DNA from: Symsagittifera roscoffensis
Lineage: Eukaryota > Xenacoelomorpha > Acoela > Convolutidae
NCBI RefSeq assembly: GCF_963678635.1
Contig: NC_087062.1
Coordinates: 54,696,473 to 54,760,472 of the forward strand
Reading direction: 5' to 3'
Length of the DNA: 64,000 nucleotides
Numbering within the stretch: the stretch's first letter is position 1; every line of letters begins with the position of its first letter. Positions 1 through 12,649 of the stretch are shown here, in pieces. The notes below the pieces were generated by a model that was not told where the DNA came from, ran no database searches, and saw nothing but the letters and a program-made list of their open reading frames with translations. A program made the position numbers and the translations under genes.

Positions 1-44
1 TTGATAGATTGGTTGTATGTATAGTTTTAAAACATCGATATTAC

Positions 45-520
45 TTTTTTGCTGATGATTTTTTAGCTCTCGGTTTAGTTTCCGAATTGTGAATACAGCC
101 TTGATTTCAGTAATTTTATGCCTTTCGTGGATAATATTTGGGTATTACATGCATATTTTTCAATAAGATTTTGCCGAACAGTTCCCAATGATTTACCCAA
201 TGTTTTGTTTCCTACAAATTTCTAATATCATTTATGGAATTTGGCTCCAAATTTAAATTTTTGTATGCTTAAATTTTAATCCATATGAAAGATTTTTGAT
301 CGATTTTCATTTTTAAACATTTTTTTCTTTTTGTTTTTTCTAGGGTTACAACTTTTGAAGTCCTCTTTAATAGTTCTTGAGTGTCCTGCTGTTTTGATCT
401 TATACTTGTTGTATCGCAAGTTGTACGAAGCTGAGCTTCGGGTCTGTGTACATTTTTATTTAGCAGATATATATTATATCCACCGGAGATGGATCTACCC
501 TTTCATTATATCATAGCTAT
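45..520. repeat. Unknown dispersed repeat, copy 1
   Basis: This stretch is a diverged duplicate of about 1555-2060. Shared blocks include the segment around 'tgctgatg', the block around 'ttttgtttcct.caaatttc', and a block with 'agtcctctttaatagttcttgag' that continues into 'gtatcgcaa'. Reading the minus strand, both copies keep weak protein similarity around an 'NHQQK' segment, so the family may once have coded on that strand. I do not recognise it. Confidence 0.4.
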
Positions 521-1554
521 TCATAGCCTGTAAATAACAATTGAGCTTGTTGAATTGAGTCCAGGACATTCACGCCGAGCTAAAACGTTATATAGTCGAA
601 AAACATTGGTAGACCCTTGCTGAAAGTCTCCGTTATCTCGAAACACCATAACCCTCTCATTCCGCACAATTGAAACAATAAAGATTGTATTTGGACAGTC
701 TTTTTTTCTCAGAAAGCTACTCAAGTCCGCTGAAATAATTCCTTGTTTTGCCGTTCTGTTTTTTTCTCAAGTTGTCTACTATTCTCCGTCATGTTCGTTT
801 TGGAGAAAAAGGAATTGTTTTTCCTTCACTTTCAATTTTTGCGAAATGGGAAAATGTCAAGTCTCTCTTTCAATTCCAGTTTTCACCCTTGCGATAAACC
901 AGGGTGTTGCAATCAGGTACTAGATTTGTTACTGTAATTTAATTTACAGGACGCATCTGGACTCCTGGTGGTACCTTGCTTCATATTGAATTCAAATTTC
1001 CCAGTGCCGCCTGCACACATAGCCTGGAGGTACTGATTACAAATGGGAGGGCAAAGTCCCGAATTCACCAGGAGAATTTTCTTTTCAAACAAAAAAGTGT
1101 TGTTTTGAATAAAATTTTTGGTATATTTGTCTGCTCATGAGTTGTCGGTTCAGTTGCCGAATCTAAGAAATTTTTTTGCTGTACAACTTTCGTTTTAGTT
1201 GCTTTTAGTGTATCAGCATTTTAAGAATGCGGCAGAATCGAAATTTAACAAATCTACATGGATTGTATTTTTATCAACTCAATTCGTTAATAATCCTTTT
1301 CCTTTTTTCAATTTAAAAAAAAATTTTGGTTTTGGCGCTCAGTTTATATCGACTTACTGCTTCTTTAGATGACCGTAAATAGTTCTTGTGTGCGTGTGTT
1401 TTCTGCGTGGAAAAGGACTTGAGTTTTTTTTATAGTTAAGTATTTTTTGAGTTTTGGCTTTTTGTTTTTTCGGCTTAATAACTGCTTGGTAAGTTTTTGT
1501 CCTGATGCTTATTTTGTAATCTTTTGTCTAGGCATAAATTTTGAAGCTTTTCTT

Positions 1555-2060
1555 TCATATTAATTTTTTGCTGATGGTTTTCCGGCTTTAATGTTATCAA
1601 TTGAGCTCTTAGTGTAGTTTCCAAATCGTGTATACCACCTTGTGTGCAGAACATGTATGGCTTTTGTGGATGCTCTTTGGGCAGTACATAGATTTTTCCA
1701 ACAAGATTGCCAATCATTTTAGGTTGATTTTCAGCTGAATAACTGGCGGTTTCATTTTTGTGGGCTTATTTACCTTAAATTTTGTTTCCTGCAAATTTCC
1801 GATTTTATCTATACAATCGATAAAACTTGGCCCCTACTGTAAATTTTTAATTGATAAATTTCAACCCTACTTAGAACTATTAATTTTTTTTATTGAATTT
1901 ATACAGTAAAACTTCGATTTTCTAGTTTTTTTCAACAATAACAATTTTCAAAGTCCTCTTTGATAGTTCTTGAGTCTCTTGCTGTTTTAATCTTATACCT
2001 GTTGCATCGCAATTATTGCGCAAATCAGCTTCGCCTCTGTGTTAAAAATTGAATCATCGC
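1555..2060. repeat. Unknown dispersed repeat, copy 2
   Basis: Partner of the repeat at 45-520, offset by about 1.5-1.6 kb, so the two may be degenerate tandem units. The minus strand carries an 80-codon open frame (1475-1717) rich in Lys and Gln that overlaps this copy. It has no recognisable domain. A further fragment of the 'ttg.atcgcaa...agctt' block occurs at about 2530-2580. Confidence 0.4.
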
Positions 2061-5000
2061 CGATAGTCTTTTTAATTCTCGTATAATACAAAACATATGC
2101 TATCCGATATCGCGCATCATTCTGATTTAATGGCACAGCTCGAAAACCTATTTTGGCAAAATTTGAAGTTTTGATGACAGATAGAACATTTTCACCCGCT
2201 CTTAGCTCATATTTCAAATATATATATTTAGGCCAGTAAATCAAAAACTACAAAAAATTTAGGCAAAAACAGTGTACTGCAAAATCAATCGCATTCAAAA
2301 TTCACTATTTTATATTAATTGCTTAAATTTTTTTGTCATTAATTTTTATGTTTTTTTTGTTTTCGACTCAATGGTCATCTACCTAGTTGTTTTTGGCTCA
2401 TTGGCCGCTCGGTAAATACTAAATTTACATTCAAGGCTGTTGGTTATAATTTTTGACTATTTTTCTGATATTATATTGTTTTTTGATGTTGATTTTATTC
2501 CAGTCTTAGCCCTATTCACTAGTTTGCAAAGCTGCGCTTGCGTTGTATCGCAACTGATGCCAATCTTAGCTTCCTCTTTCTGTACATACAAGAAGTGATG
2601 TTCGAAGCAATCGGTTTAAAAAAAGTACAAGAATTGTTATTAGACTATGGTACATCGACCGCTACTCAAACCATTGCAATGTATTTAAGAGGTAGCGGAT
2701 GTAGGATTGATTCTTTGTGAATTTCTCGCAAAATAGAATTCAGAGCAGACTTGATATAACGGTAAATTAACTCAATCTACTTAATGGTCATTTAGTCAAT
2801 TGGTTGTTTCTATTTTCACATCAGATTTTTAGTCAAAACTATCATAAGTGATCCAGAAGATAACTTCAGGGTGTGTTTTCAAGTATCCAACGGATGTTTT
2901 TCAAAAAATCACCGTCTTTTATTGCTTGAAGAGTTGTTTGGAATTTGATGTTTGATGAAGTAAGAATTTAAATAAAAAATATTGATGAAAATTCTGTCAT
3001 TGTGATGAGAATAATAATTATTATTGGCGTTTCAGCGATTCACAGAGGTTATACGAAACGCCGTGCAGCCTGTCTAAGTATATTCTGTTTCTTTTATTTC
3101 TCTACATTCCAGACTGGGTTATTTTGTTGAGCAACACTCCTCTTTTTTCTACTCAAGGTAGTTTTTTTTGGCGTCTAGAACTTTCATGTGGTACCACTAT
3201 CGCAGCCGTATTCGGTCAAATTGTGGTTGACCTGAAAATAGAGGTAAAGTGAGAGCTCCTCTTCATACACTATCATGGCAGGGGATTGATTACACAATCT
3301 GACAATCACGATGTGAACGCCTTGCCACTATGCGAAGTGCCTCTGTCACTTGAGAGAAACCCTTAATCCGTATGTGTTTCATGCATCATTATTTCACTGA
3401 ATGACATTCGCTCAAGCTTATTACCCCTGCAATTTTGTTTTCTCAGTATGCATAAAATTGAAAAAAAATCGTTGATAGTTGAATTGTCTGATTTTCGTTT
3501 GTCTGCTCAAGTTTTGCGGTCTGAGGTGCCACATCACGGGTTTTCCTTGTGCTGCTTTTAGGCGTCACTGCAGTTGCAAGTTTTGTTCCCTGTGGTTTTA
3601 GGGGCTTGAAAATTTTTTCAAAAGTTTTCAAACGTTTATAAAATTTCTTTTTTTTGGCTCAACTGGTCGACTTTGTTTCCGCTTCGTAAGTAGTTTTGTT
3701 CCGATGCTAATTTAAAATAATAATATCTTATTGGGCCGTTTTATTTAGAATTACCGTGTGATAAAGTCAGGTATAAAGAAAGTGCATGGAATTTTCATCA
3801 AAAATGCATGAGATTTTCATCTGTGAGAGGTATGTTTGACCCATATTTTGGGTTTTTTTGTTTTCTCAAAAACTACCTTGGGAAATCTGAGAATCTTGTT
3901 CAATTAATAGAGAGAATTGTAAAAACTTCCCTATTTAAAGTTCAATGGCGATAAAGGTTAGTGGGAAGATACCGTGCTTTATTGACTACTCTCATTTTTT
4001 TTACACAAAAAGTTTCACACTCAGAAGTCGAAGAAGATGTCGGATGTCGGAAATTTTTTGATACTTTACCTTTTTTTTATAAAGTTTTTGAATTATCTTA
4101 AAAACAATTCCCAAAAATGTGATTGTTGCTGCAATGAGAGGATTGAAGCTCCGATACTTTATTAGCCAATCATCAATTTTTGCAAAAAAGTTATTGCCCT
4201 CGGAATAGTCAAGTTTTTGATTTTTTGAACGTTTTTTTTTTGAAGCTTTCGACTTTTCTCCACAGCTCACTTCAAATCTCATATTTTGAGTTCAATTCAA
4301 GAAGCTGGTATCGAGACACTTTCTTGCATAATTGAATGCCATCTTTTACACAAAAAATATGGCCTTCGGAAAAAAATTTTTAAAAAATTTCACCGTTTTT
4401 TGAAACTATTTGACAATTCCTAATAACTACCCTCCTAAATTTGAGGTTTTGAGTCAATCAAACAATCAGGATGCGTAAATCAATTCCACCTAAGCGAGTG
4501 CGCTCAAGATTTTTCACACTTAAAGCTATTATTTTCGGACAAATGAATAGAAAAATGTCATAGCCTTCAAAAAAGTAGAAATATTTGTAAAGTAGAAATA
4601 TTTGTTCAGATATTTGAGAAATATCTGAGCTGAAGGGTTCTATCGAAAGAAACAGTTGCAAAAAATTCTGCACAAACGGCGCTTCTTTTTTTGAAGAACA
4701 ATGTTATGTCCTTGGAAAAAATCCAGTATCTCATAAGTTTTCACTTGTTTTAGATAAGAATAAGGTTTTGGACAGGTTCCAATTTTTGAAACTATCAAGT
4801 TTATCTTGCAGCAGTATTAAAAAAATCAGCAAACATCAAACAGAAACCACCAGCATTAGCTTGGTTCCTTGTTGTTTTTTTTGACGAGAGATACAAAAAT
4901 TTGGTTTATCTAGTTTTTTTCATTATTTTAACATTTTTTCGATTTTCTCATATTCGAGAAAAAATCATGAAAAAGATTGAATCTGGAAACTGTTGAAATA

Positions 5001-6170
5001 CAAAATGCTGATTTTGGTTTTAGCAAAAAAAGACATTTTATTTTTGGCTTCAAGTAACTCGACTAAAAACATATCTAAGTTCTAAGTTGTGTTGGACACA
5101 TTTTGCACTTTGTCGATGAAACCAAGTGAACTTTGTCACCCGTATTTTTTGAGACAAAGGATTTTTCATTTTCATTCAGTTCTTTTTTTAAATTGCCGTT
5201 TTTTTAATTTTTATGAATTTAAGAGAATCAAAACGCCAGATTGACGACTGAACGTTTTTTTCCCTAAATTAAATTAAGTTTTTCTCCGGCGAAAAAAATC
5301 ATTCATGATCAAAAGTATATGCTTAAATCTAAAGAAAAAAAAACCTAAAAATATTGCAATTATTTAACAAGATACAACCTGTCCAAATTTGACTTTAAAA
5401 GCAAAACTGCTCCTCTAAGGGCAAAACCCTGAGTAGTCCGACTGCCTCTCAAGGAATTAGTCATTTTTTAGAAAGTACACCTCAATCGCTTGTTAAAACA
5501 CACACTGATGCAATTAGCGCCCAGAAACTTAACAATTGCTGCAAATAGTGCACCTCAATTGCAATTGGAACAACTTACGCATTAATAAAACTTACGCATT
5601 AATAAAACGAAAAACATTTCGCGTTACTTGTCGTGAAATAGCTAAATTGAGAATTTTCAAACCGGCATATTTTTACAAAGAATATTCACAGTGGATCGTT
5701 TTTGTTTTCAATATAAGAGTTCAAGGCCTCCATATTTTTCAGATGTTATAAAATCTCCAGAGAAAAGAGGCTAGTTAAAAAGTCGAAATTTATCTGAAGA
5801 CATAATTCCACCAAGCACAAATAATTCAAAATTTATGTTTAGAATTTTACTGTGTCAAAATGCAGCGCTAGACAGTTCAAATAATTTTTTTTAAGGAGAC
5901 AAGAATTGCAATCGGTGCGGTAATGAACAAGATTTCTATTTACAATTGTGAACGTAACTAATAACTCATTGTGAACATTATCATTACTCAGTTCTAGAGA
6001 AAAAATTTTTTTTTGGGCAATTGCTTTAAAACGCAATCTTATTGTTGACAACTTTTCGTTTTAATCAATTTGGATGAGGAGGTTGTATGATCACTGTTAT
6101 TTGACTTTCAAAGGAAATTTAAAAATTTTTTGTAAAATCAGTTTGTTTATATATTTCGAAAGAAAAGTTT
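2061..6170. other. AT-rich stretch with no identifiable gene
   Basis: No open frame here has a recognisable domain, and none exceeds 100 codons. The minus-strand frame at 4001-4282 (93 codons) is Lys-rich with one hydrophobic stretch, but nothing supports it as a gene. Poly-T and poly-A runs are frequent. Motifs of the 45-520 repeat family recur weakly near 2390-2580 and 3640-3720. Confidence 0.5.
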
Positions 6171-6174
6171 CAGC

Positions 6175-6960
6175 AAACCGTGTATACAGTTTTTTGATAA
6201 CGGCAAGCACCTCAAAAACATACCATCGTTTCTAAGAAGCCCTAAAAAATGTAACTCCTGACAGTAAACCGGAAAAAACTTGCTGAATTTTGAATAGGCC
6301 GCTCTTCAAGCGTTTCGAAAAAAAAACAAGCTGTCTGGACGTTTTTTTCATCTTTCTCAAATTTATATGAGAAAAATTGCGGAACTCGGATTTAAAGAAG
6401 AGTACGAAACAAACCACGAGCTTGCATTAGCACTTAAAATTTTACCCTCATTGGCTTTCGAAAAAAAAGAAGAAATAAGAAACTCGTACGATAAAATAAG
6501 CGAGGAAATTCAAGTAAAGTGCGATCGCACTATAAAAGAGAGGAAAAATTGCAAAAGTTGACGAGCTCTGCCTGTATTTTGGGTTTAACTACATAAAAAG
6601 TTTAGTCCCGAGCCGAGAAGTCTTATTCCCCCTTCACTATGGAACCAAAGAGATGCGGCAACATACGGCTTGGTAAGAACAACAAATGCTGTGGAGGGCT
6701 GGCATTCTAGCATACAGTCATATTTAAGTGGTTCATACCCTATTATTTGGAAAGTACTCGAAAATTTGCAAGAAAACGTTTACCTTCAAAAATTAGTTTC
6801 TGTAACGCCTCGAGCAGGCAACAATTTACAAAAAAAAGAAAAAGTACCGAGTCGCAAACGAAAAGGCGCAGAATATTATGCAGGTTTAAGAAGAGAAAAC
6901 CGATTGGCGTTTCTTTCGCACTATGGCAAACTTGAGCGAAACATTTGTTCATTTGTTCTT
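6175..6960 (+). pseudogene. MULE-type DNA transposase remnant
   Basis: The plus strand encodes broken pieces of a Mutator-like (MULE) transposase C-terminal half. In order they are: a 'SKTYHRF' segment; a NFE triplet at about 6283-6291, where the family has an acidic DFE; 'FFHLSQ' then RKIAELGF at 6367, matching the family's FHxxQ-RKI block; and 'RTTNAVEGWH' at 6673, the best MULE signature in the window. Frame jumps at A-runs and stop codons separate the pieces, and the Cys expected before FFH reads as Arg. The distal 'SRKRKGAEYYAGLRRENRLAFLSHY' stretch is basic. This is a fossil with no surviving ORF longer than 113 codons. Terminal inverted repeats were not found. Confidence 0.75.
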
Positions 6961-8341
6961 TGTATATATTTAAAAATTAAAATGATGCGATTTGAATTGA
7001 CTTGCATTTGATCCGGAAGAATAGCTCCTTTAGTGGGACGCTGGCTTGGGGTTAAGGGCTGGCAAACCCTTTAGACATTGCCTTTTATGCGGACAGTTGA
7101 AAAAAAATTGGCAAACTTTAGATGGTTCGAAAAATTAGTTAATTGAACTTTAAAATGATTGGCATTTGAAAAAAAAACTTAGGTTAGATCGATCAAAGTT
7201 TTAGTCACAACCAGTTTTCATTCCCTAATTCATTTAAATTCAGCCAATTAATCTAATATTAGCAAGATTTTTTATAAGATCAAGTTCAATTTTGGAGAAA
7301 TCTAATCAATTTTGGTTATAGTTTGAATCATGCCAATTGGATTAGCTTTCAAACTCATATCAAAATCTAGACTAACTTGGTTCTGAGATCCACTTTTCAG
7401 CCAATCAGAATAGAACTTCTGATATTATTATTGCTTCATTTTTTCTGCTTTTGTGCGTGTTTTTTTTTAAATTTGAACTGGGGCTATTCTCATGGGCGAG
7501 AGACCGAATGGGTGGAAAACTCACGAGCGAAAGACTGAAAATAAAAACAGATGAAAGTCTCGTTCCACTCAAAGGAATTTAATATTTAGCTTCTTCTGTA
7601 ACGAAAATGTTAAAAATATAAAGTTTGTTTCAACTCGCCGGCGGATTGTGGCAAATTGAAAATTTTGCATATTTCTGCCGTTTTATATTCGGCCAATTTA
7701 ATATCAAGTCCCTGGAAATGTTTACTGTTTTTAAAAAAAGTTTCATGCTTTCTTACCAAATTTTAGAAAACTGAAGTCTGATTGGCTGATTGTTATTTTG
7801 CACATTCGAAAATTCGCCTATCAGGAATTCCACCATTTGAACTTAAATAAAACTTAAATGAAGTATAAATGAAAATTTTTCTGGCCAACTCAAGGAACAG
7901 CAGAATGGAAAGTTTCAAAAATGGACAGTTTGTAAAATAAGAAAAAACTTTTTTTTTCTTTTCGCATGCAATCCAGGGTACCGTACACTGTTAGGTGTTC
8001 ACACTGCAATCTGTATTTTTAATCTTGTGAGAAATTCACAATCCAACGGTTTCGGGCTATCAGTTTGTATCGATCAATTTGCATGCCCATGTAAAGAATG
8101 CAATTGAGGCCATTTCATGATTTGTTCGCTAATGTTTGGTTGTCGAAAAAGCCAATTATTTGATCACGCCATAATGGAAATTTGATTATACCAACAAATT
8201 GATTAATTTTTGCAATGAAAAATATTTAGGTCAAACGTCAAAGAATTAAAGCACACAATGAACACGTAATTAAAGCAACTATTGCATGCTGATAGGCACA
8301 TATGCTAAGCGCCATGTCCCGGAAAAAGCTCAGTGGCTGCC
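6961..8341. other. Non-coding flank with a short inverted repeat
   Basis: No coding frame is recognisable. A 13-bp inverted pair, TCAGCCAATCAGA near 7397-7409 and TCTGATTGGCTGA near 7778-7790, encloses about 380 bp and resembles the arms of the MITE-like element at 38475-38978 but in the opposite polarity. It may be a decayed small transposon. The rest is AT-rich and featureless. Confidence 0.35.
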
Positions 8342-8704
8342 TGTATGGAACCAGATGCAAACTATAATTTATTATTGGTTATAATTTCGATATTTTATCC
8401 CTATAATCACACTCCATCAAACTAACAACCCACTTATTTGTAAGTGCTGAAATTACTAGTAATTTCAGCACCAGAGCAATTTGAATTTAACTTACAACTT
8501 AGTGGCTTTCTCCAAAAGACCGACTCGTAACAAAACCAGTATACTCTAGATCTATTGAGACTAAGAGATAAAAGAGTAAGATTAAGATCGGTATTAGACT
8601 AAGAAGTTGCACGAATCTATCCGGCCGAAAATAAGATAGCGTGACGAGCAGACGGTGTACCCTATCTAAAATTACTCTATGAGTTGACCTCCCATCTTAA
8701 CTCA
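8342..8704 (+). repeat. 5' LTR of element A
   Basis: Aligns nearly end to end with 37629-38010, with about 16 substitutions and a roughly 20-bp deletion (after 8401). It begins TGTATGGAACC and ends CTTAACTCA, so it keeps the TG...CA termini. It contains a perfect 28-bp palindrome at 8444-8471. The PBS starts two bases after its end. Confidence 0.92.
8444..8471. promoter_or_regulatory. LTR palindrome / RNA hairpin
   Basis: A perfect 28-bp palindrome with 14-bp arms (left arm GTGCTGAAATTACT). The 3' LTR copy (37750-37777) has one central mismatch. The diverged LTR of element B (48522-48549) keeps the stem with a compensatory T-A to C-G change. Such covariation implies selection on pairing, either as RNA structure in the transcript or as a dimeric protein site. 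Confidence 0.7.
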
Positions 8705-8706
8705 TC

Positions 8707-8723
8707 TGGTGCGACCAAAAGTC
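8707..8723 (+). other. Primer-binding site (PBS) of element A
   Basis: Directly after the 5' LTR end (two spacer bases TC) comes TGGTGCGACC, continuing AAAAGTC. TGG at this position pairs with the CCA end of a tRNA and is the standard minus-strand primer site of LTR elements. I could not assign the tRNA. Confidence 0.7.
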
Positions 8724-9861
8724 TTGAACAAGACCTTAAAAAACAAATTAGCTTAGAACTAACCAAATAGATTAGACTTTGACAAAAAACATTTCCAAAA
8801 ATGTTACATGATAACAATTTAAATGAAATGTTTCTACGACCCAATAGATCAGAGCCAATATTCCGAACAATACGAGAACTACCCGGTATTGGAAAAAGAC
8901 CTCGGACAAGAGACGATATACGACTACAAAGGAACTTACCATTAAGTTTCATGATCGTACGGCAAAAGCCAACACAAACTTTTTGTAATTCGATTTCTAT
9001 TAGCATTGAATTTAGATTTTCATTTGCAAATATAGTATCTTTGAAGAATAATCTTCAATGACAATTACAGGCGCTGAACTTATTATTGTACAATAACGAC
9101 TGATAAAAACATCTCTAGTCGTTCTATTCAAAAATCTGCAGTAAATTTAAAAATATATCTGGAAAAAATATGTAATGAAAAAAAATTATAAACATTGGTT
9201 AGTAAAAACACAAATTGTTTGTATATATAAATAATCTCATCATCTCAGCTTCATCAAATTAAACCATAACAGCGAATCATAAATCCACTAACATCATCAA
9301 AAACTAATAAAACAAACATTTTCTATCAATTAAACCTTAACTTAATTTATAAAGGCCTATCCTATTTCTTATTTTCATTTGAAATTAAATTTCTTAAACT
9401 TAACAGATCATCAAGGCTTCCCTTGGATCTTTAATTCACTTTTATCTAAATTAAATTTAATTTCATTAATTTTATCTCCTGATCATCAAGGCTTATCCTT
9501 GGATCAAATAGAACAATTTTGTTCTCCCCCTCACAATTATTAAAGTGTCTAACGACCTCAAACGTCGATTCACTACCCAACCCTTTCTCAAGACCCAGGA
9601 CTAATAGAGTTTTTTCAATCACACTTATCATTCTGTTTATGAAAAACAGCGAAGAACTTCGGTTATTCATCCTTCACTTGACCTCCCCCCCTCTTACCTG
9701 ACCCAGGATAATACTTAAACATAGTAAGTTAAAAATGGTATCTAACGAACTACTTGTGTTATAATTATACCTGATAACTATAAAACATATAATTCATAAT
9801 TCATACTAATAAGACATTAAAAATCACTAATGCCAATATTGCACCCGTCATTCTAAACCTT
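8724..9861 (+). other. Long 5' leader of element A
   Basis: An untranslated stretch of about 1.1 kb between PBS and gag, AT-rich, with no supported ORF. It contains a pair of matching hairpins at 9406-9429 and 9481-9505 (separate entry). Confidence 0.6.
9406..9505 (+). promoter_or_regulatory. Twin leader hairpins, candidate packaging signal
   Basis: Two near-identical 24-25-nt sequences start 75 bp apart, at 9406 and 9481. Each is GATCATCAAGG, a 4-5-nt loop, then CCTTGGATC, which folds into a stem with a small AT bulge. Duplicated stem-loops between PBS and gag are where retroviruses keep their dimerisation/encapsidation signals. That function is inference. Confidence 0.45.
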
Positions 9862-12486
9862 ATGTCACTAGACAATCTAGGAAATAATCAAACAATCATA
9901 TTACACAATTGTGAAATAAACAACGAAAAATATGACCTCGTAATCACTCCACACAAACAAACAATAGGGCATACGACAGAAAATCACAAAAAAAGTTTTA
10001 AGCAAACAAAATCAAATTACACGAAAAAGATTTACAAAGCAAAGAAACGCTGTCTCCGAATCAGAAACCAGTAATTTAAAAGAACTTTACAGGTTAAAAG
10101 ACTCCATTAATAAAATTATCAAGTTAATGATACGTAATATTTTTCCGACACAGAAACCACATCACAATTGTCAATACAAGGAAAACGAAGAATAAAAAAG
10201 ACATACAAAAACAAACCAGTGCGTCTATACAATTGGAATCAACCAATAAAATACATTGAAAACTACACACTGACAGTCATAAAACACAACAATGAGTCAA
10301 AATGAAGAAAGCGAAGATGAAAACTCCATCATCCCACTTTTTATCAATTCACTCACCGATGATAGAGGACAAACACAATTTTGTCAAAATTTAATCGCAA
10401 ATTTATTCGAAAAAGGAACTAATCCATGTAAAGCAGAGTTTCCAGAAGTAAAAATCAAAAGACAAATTATTGATCTTTTTTTAAAAAAATGTGTAATATA
10501 ACACAACAGTACGGAATCTATACCATAGAAATAAACTCACCAAGTAAGTTTCATGGTAGATATCTACTTCAAACAGACGACGTAGATATAGAATTTTCAA
10601 GAGTATTCACAGAATACATAAAAAACAAACATTATCAAAACGCACAAAGAGCGAATTCACTTTTCACTAACGATGTATTTTCAACAATCTATAGTTATCT
10701 ATCTATACTAGAAAAAACAGAATCTCAGGGAACTTCACCAGTTCAAACATCTAGACGCACAACTGTATAACATGAAATTGCACTATTCTCCGAATTTGTA
10801 AACACAATCCGTGAAAGTTTAACCAGTAACGAAGTTTCGCAGAATGTTAAACACGATTTATAAAAAATCTTAGCAAGGTATCATTGACTATTTTCTACAA
10901 AAAAATTGATTTGATCTCACAAGCAAGAAAAAATTTTAGACTTCCAAATTCTACTGACGACACTGTCTTAGCAGAACAATCATATTATGTTTGGGACCCC
11001 GAATGGTCTCATCCACTATTCTTTAACATACCAACAAATATTTCAAGTCATAGGATCAGCACAATTTCTATTAACAAAGATTGTGTTAAAGTGTATCCAC
11101 TCACAATTGACGCAACACCTTTAAACTATAATTCATTTTTACCCGAAAGAATGTGAAACAATAGTTTAAACTCAACCCACATACAACAAGAAAACCTAAG
11201 TGGAACTAGAAATCTTACACTACAAGCTATTCAAACACCATCACATTTCGCAAATGAACAAATGGTTGAAACAGTAACAACAACAACACAACCAAATGTT
11301 TCACCAATACATCCAAATTATACAACTCCAAGACCCAAAAATCCAACATTACCACAGTTAACATTACAATCTACGGTTAAACCCACCGTTGTTCCGAAAT
11401 AATCACAAATGGATTACCAAACGTTTATACCAATGACGAAACCAACGCAAAAACAAAGTTAATTCACTAGAAATAATTTTGCAGAACATAATTATTACTA
11501 TGTAAATAGACCACAAACAACTAAACCCCCTCGTACAAACACCCAAAATCATTTATTTTCGCTAAGACAAAATTTCCAACAACAATCATCAAATTCATTT
11601 TAATAATTACTCACGAGTTTCACAAGATTAAAGTGAAAATTACCGCTACCCTATTACTTACAACAACAAAGAGTCATTTTACAAATTTTTTACAAATGCC
11701 AAATGCCGCAGAATCACTTCAGATGGTTATGAATCCATACCTAATACATCAAATAAACTTTTAAAAGTATTTACAGGTACAGACCCTGAATATTCTGTAG
11801 AAGATTATTTAAATGCAGTCACAGCAATTTTAATCTTAAATATAGGACCTGAACCGGTAAATACGCAACTTCACCAAAAATTGGATACATAGACGCACAG
11901 CGTTAATACAAAACACACTTGATGGCGCAGCTCAAAAATGGTTTTCAGTTTTACCTATAGATATAAAATCAGATTGGAAAAAACTCGCACAAAAAATATT
12001 CAAAAATATTTGATTCAGAAAGAAACAAAAAACATCAAAGAATTTTATGCAACAAAATTTGTAGACTACCAAACGAAACGATCAAACAATTAGCAGTAAG
12101 GATCGAAACGTTAGTCCGAAAAGCATATTCACCTAACACTCATGATTATAAAAACACAAAAATGACAGAGATTTCAATGATGACTCTAACACCTCAGTTA
12201 CGAAAAAAATAGCAATCAAAAAGAGAGCTCCACATCCTTCCTCAATTCTAGAACCAGATTTAGATTTTAGGAAACTAGTTGATAAACTAGAACAAGCAGA
12301 AATCACTATGAAACTAGGAGAAACATAAAACCTCAAACTACAATATATTAATAATATTCAAACCACTACCATACAAAGAAATAATATACACAACTCAGAT
12401 ATAGATTTATCCGAAAAATCTCTGAAATTTTGAATACATATGAGAAAAACCCAAACTTTAAAGGTAAACCATCATTCAAAAAATGG

Positions 12487-12528
12487 TGTAACTATTGCCG
12501 AAGATACGGACATAACATTGCTGAATGC
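12487..12528 (+). other. Nucleocapsid CCHC zinc knuckle
   Basis: Within the open frame 12430-12771 the residues read C-NY-C-RRYG-H-NIAE-C, an exact CX2CX4HX4C knuckle as used by gag nucleocapsids to bind genomic RNA. Flanking residues are Lys/Arg-rich. Only one knuckle is present. Confidence 0.9.
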
Positions 12529-12649
12529 AGACAAAAACAACAAGACAACCAGAATAAACCACAAAAATACAAAGAACCAAACAAATCATTTTATCAGTAC
12601 ATGAAAAAAGATCAAAATTTACCAAATAAGAACATTCACAGTAATAATA

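Noticed and set aside
4001-4282. 93-codon minus-strand ORF with one hydrophobic segment
   Set aside because: Low-complexity AT-rich DNA, no homologue recognised, no supporting context.
5839-6051. FLYWCH-type zinc finger N-terminus for the MULE remnant
   Set aside because: The Cys/His-containing ORF is on the opposite strand and lacks the FLYWCH pattern.
8342-8704. Excess of G-to-A differences in the 5' LTR, as from APOBEC-like editing
   Set aside because: Using the LTR of element B as outgroup, several of these are A-to-G changes in the 3' LTR instead. The direction is mixed.
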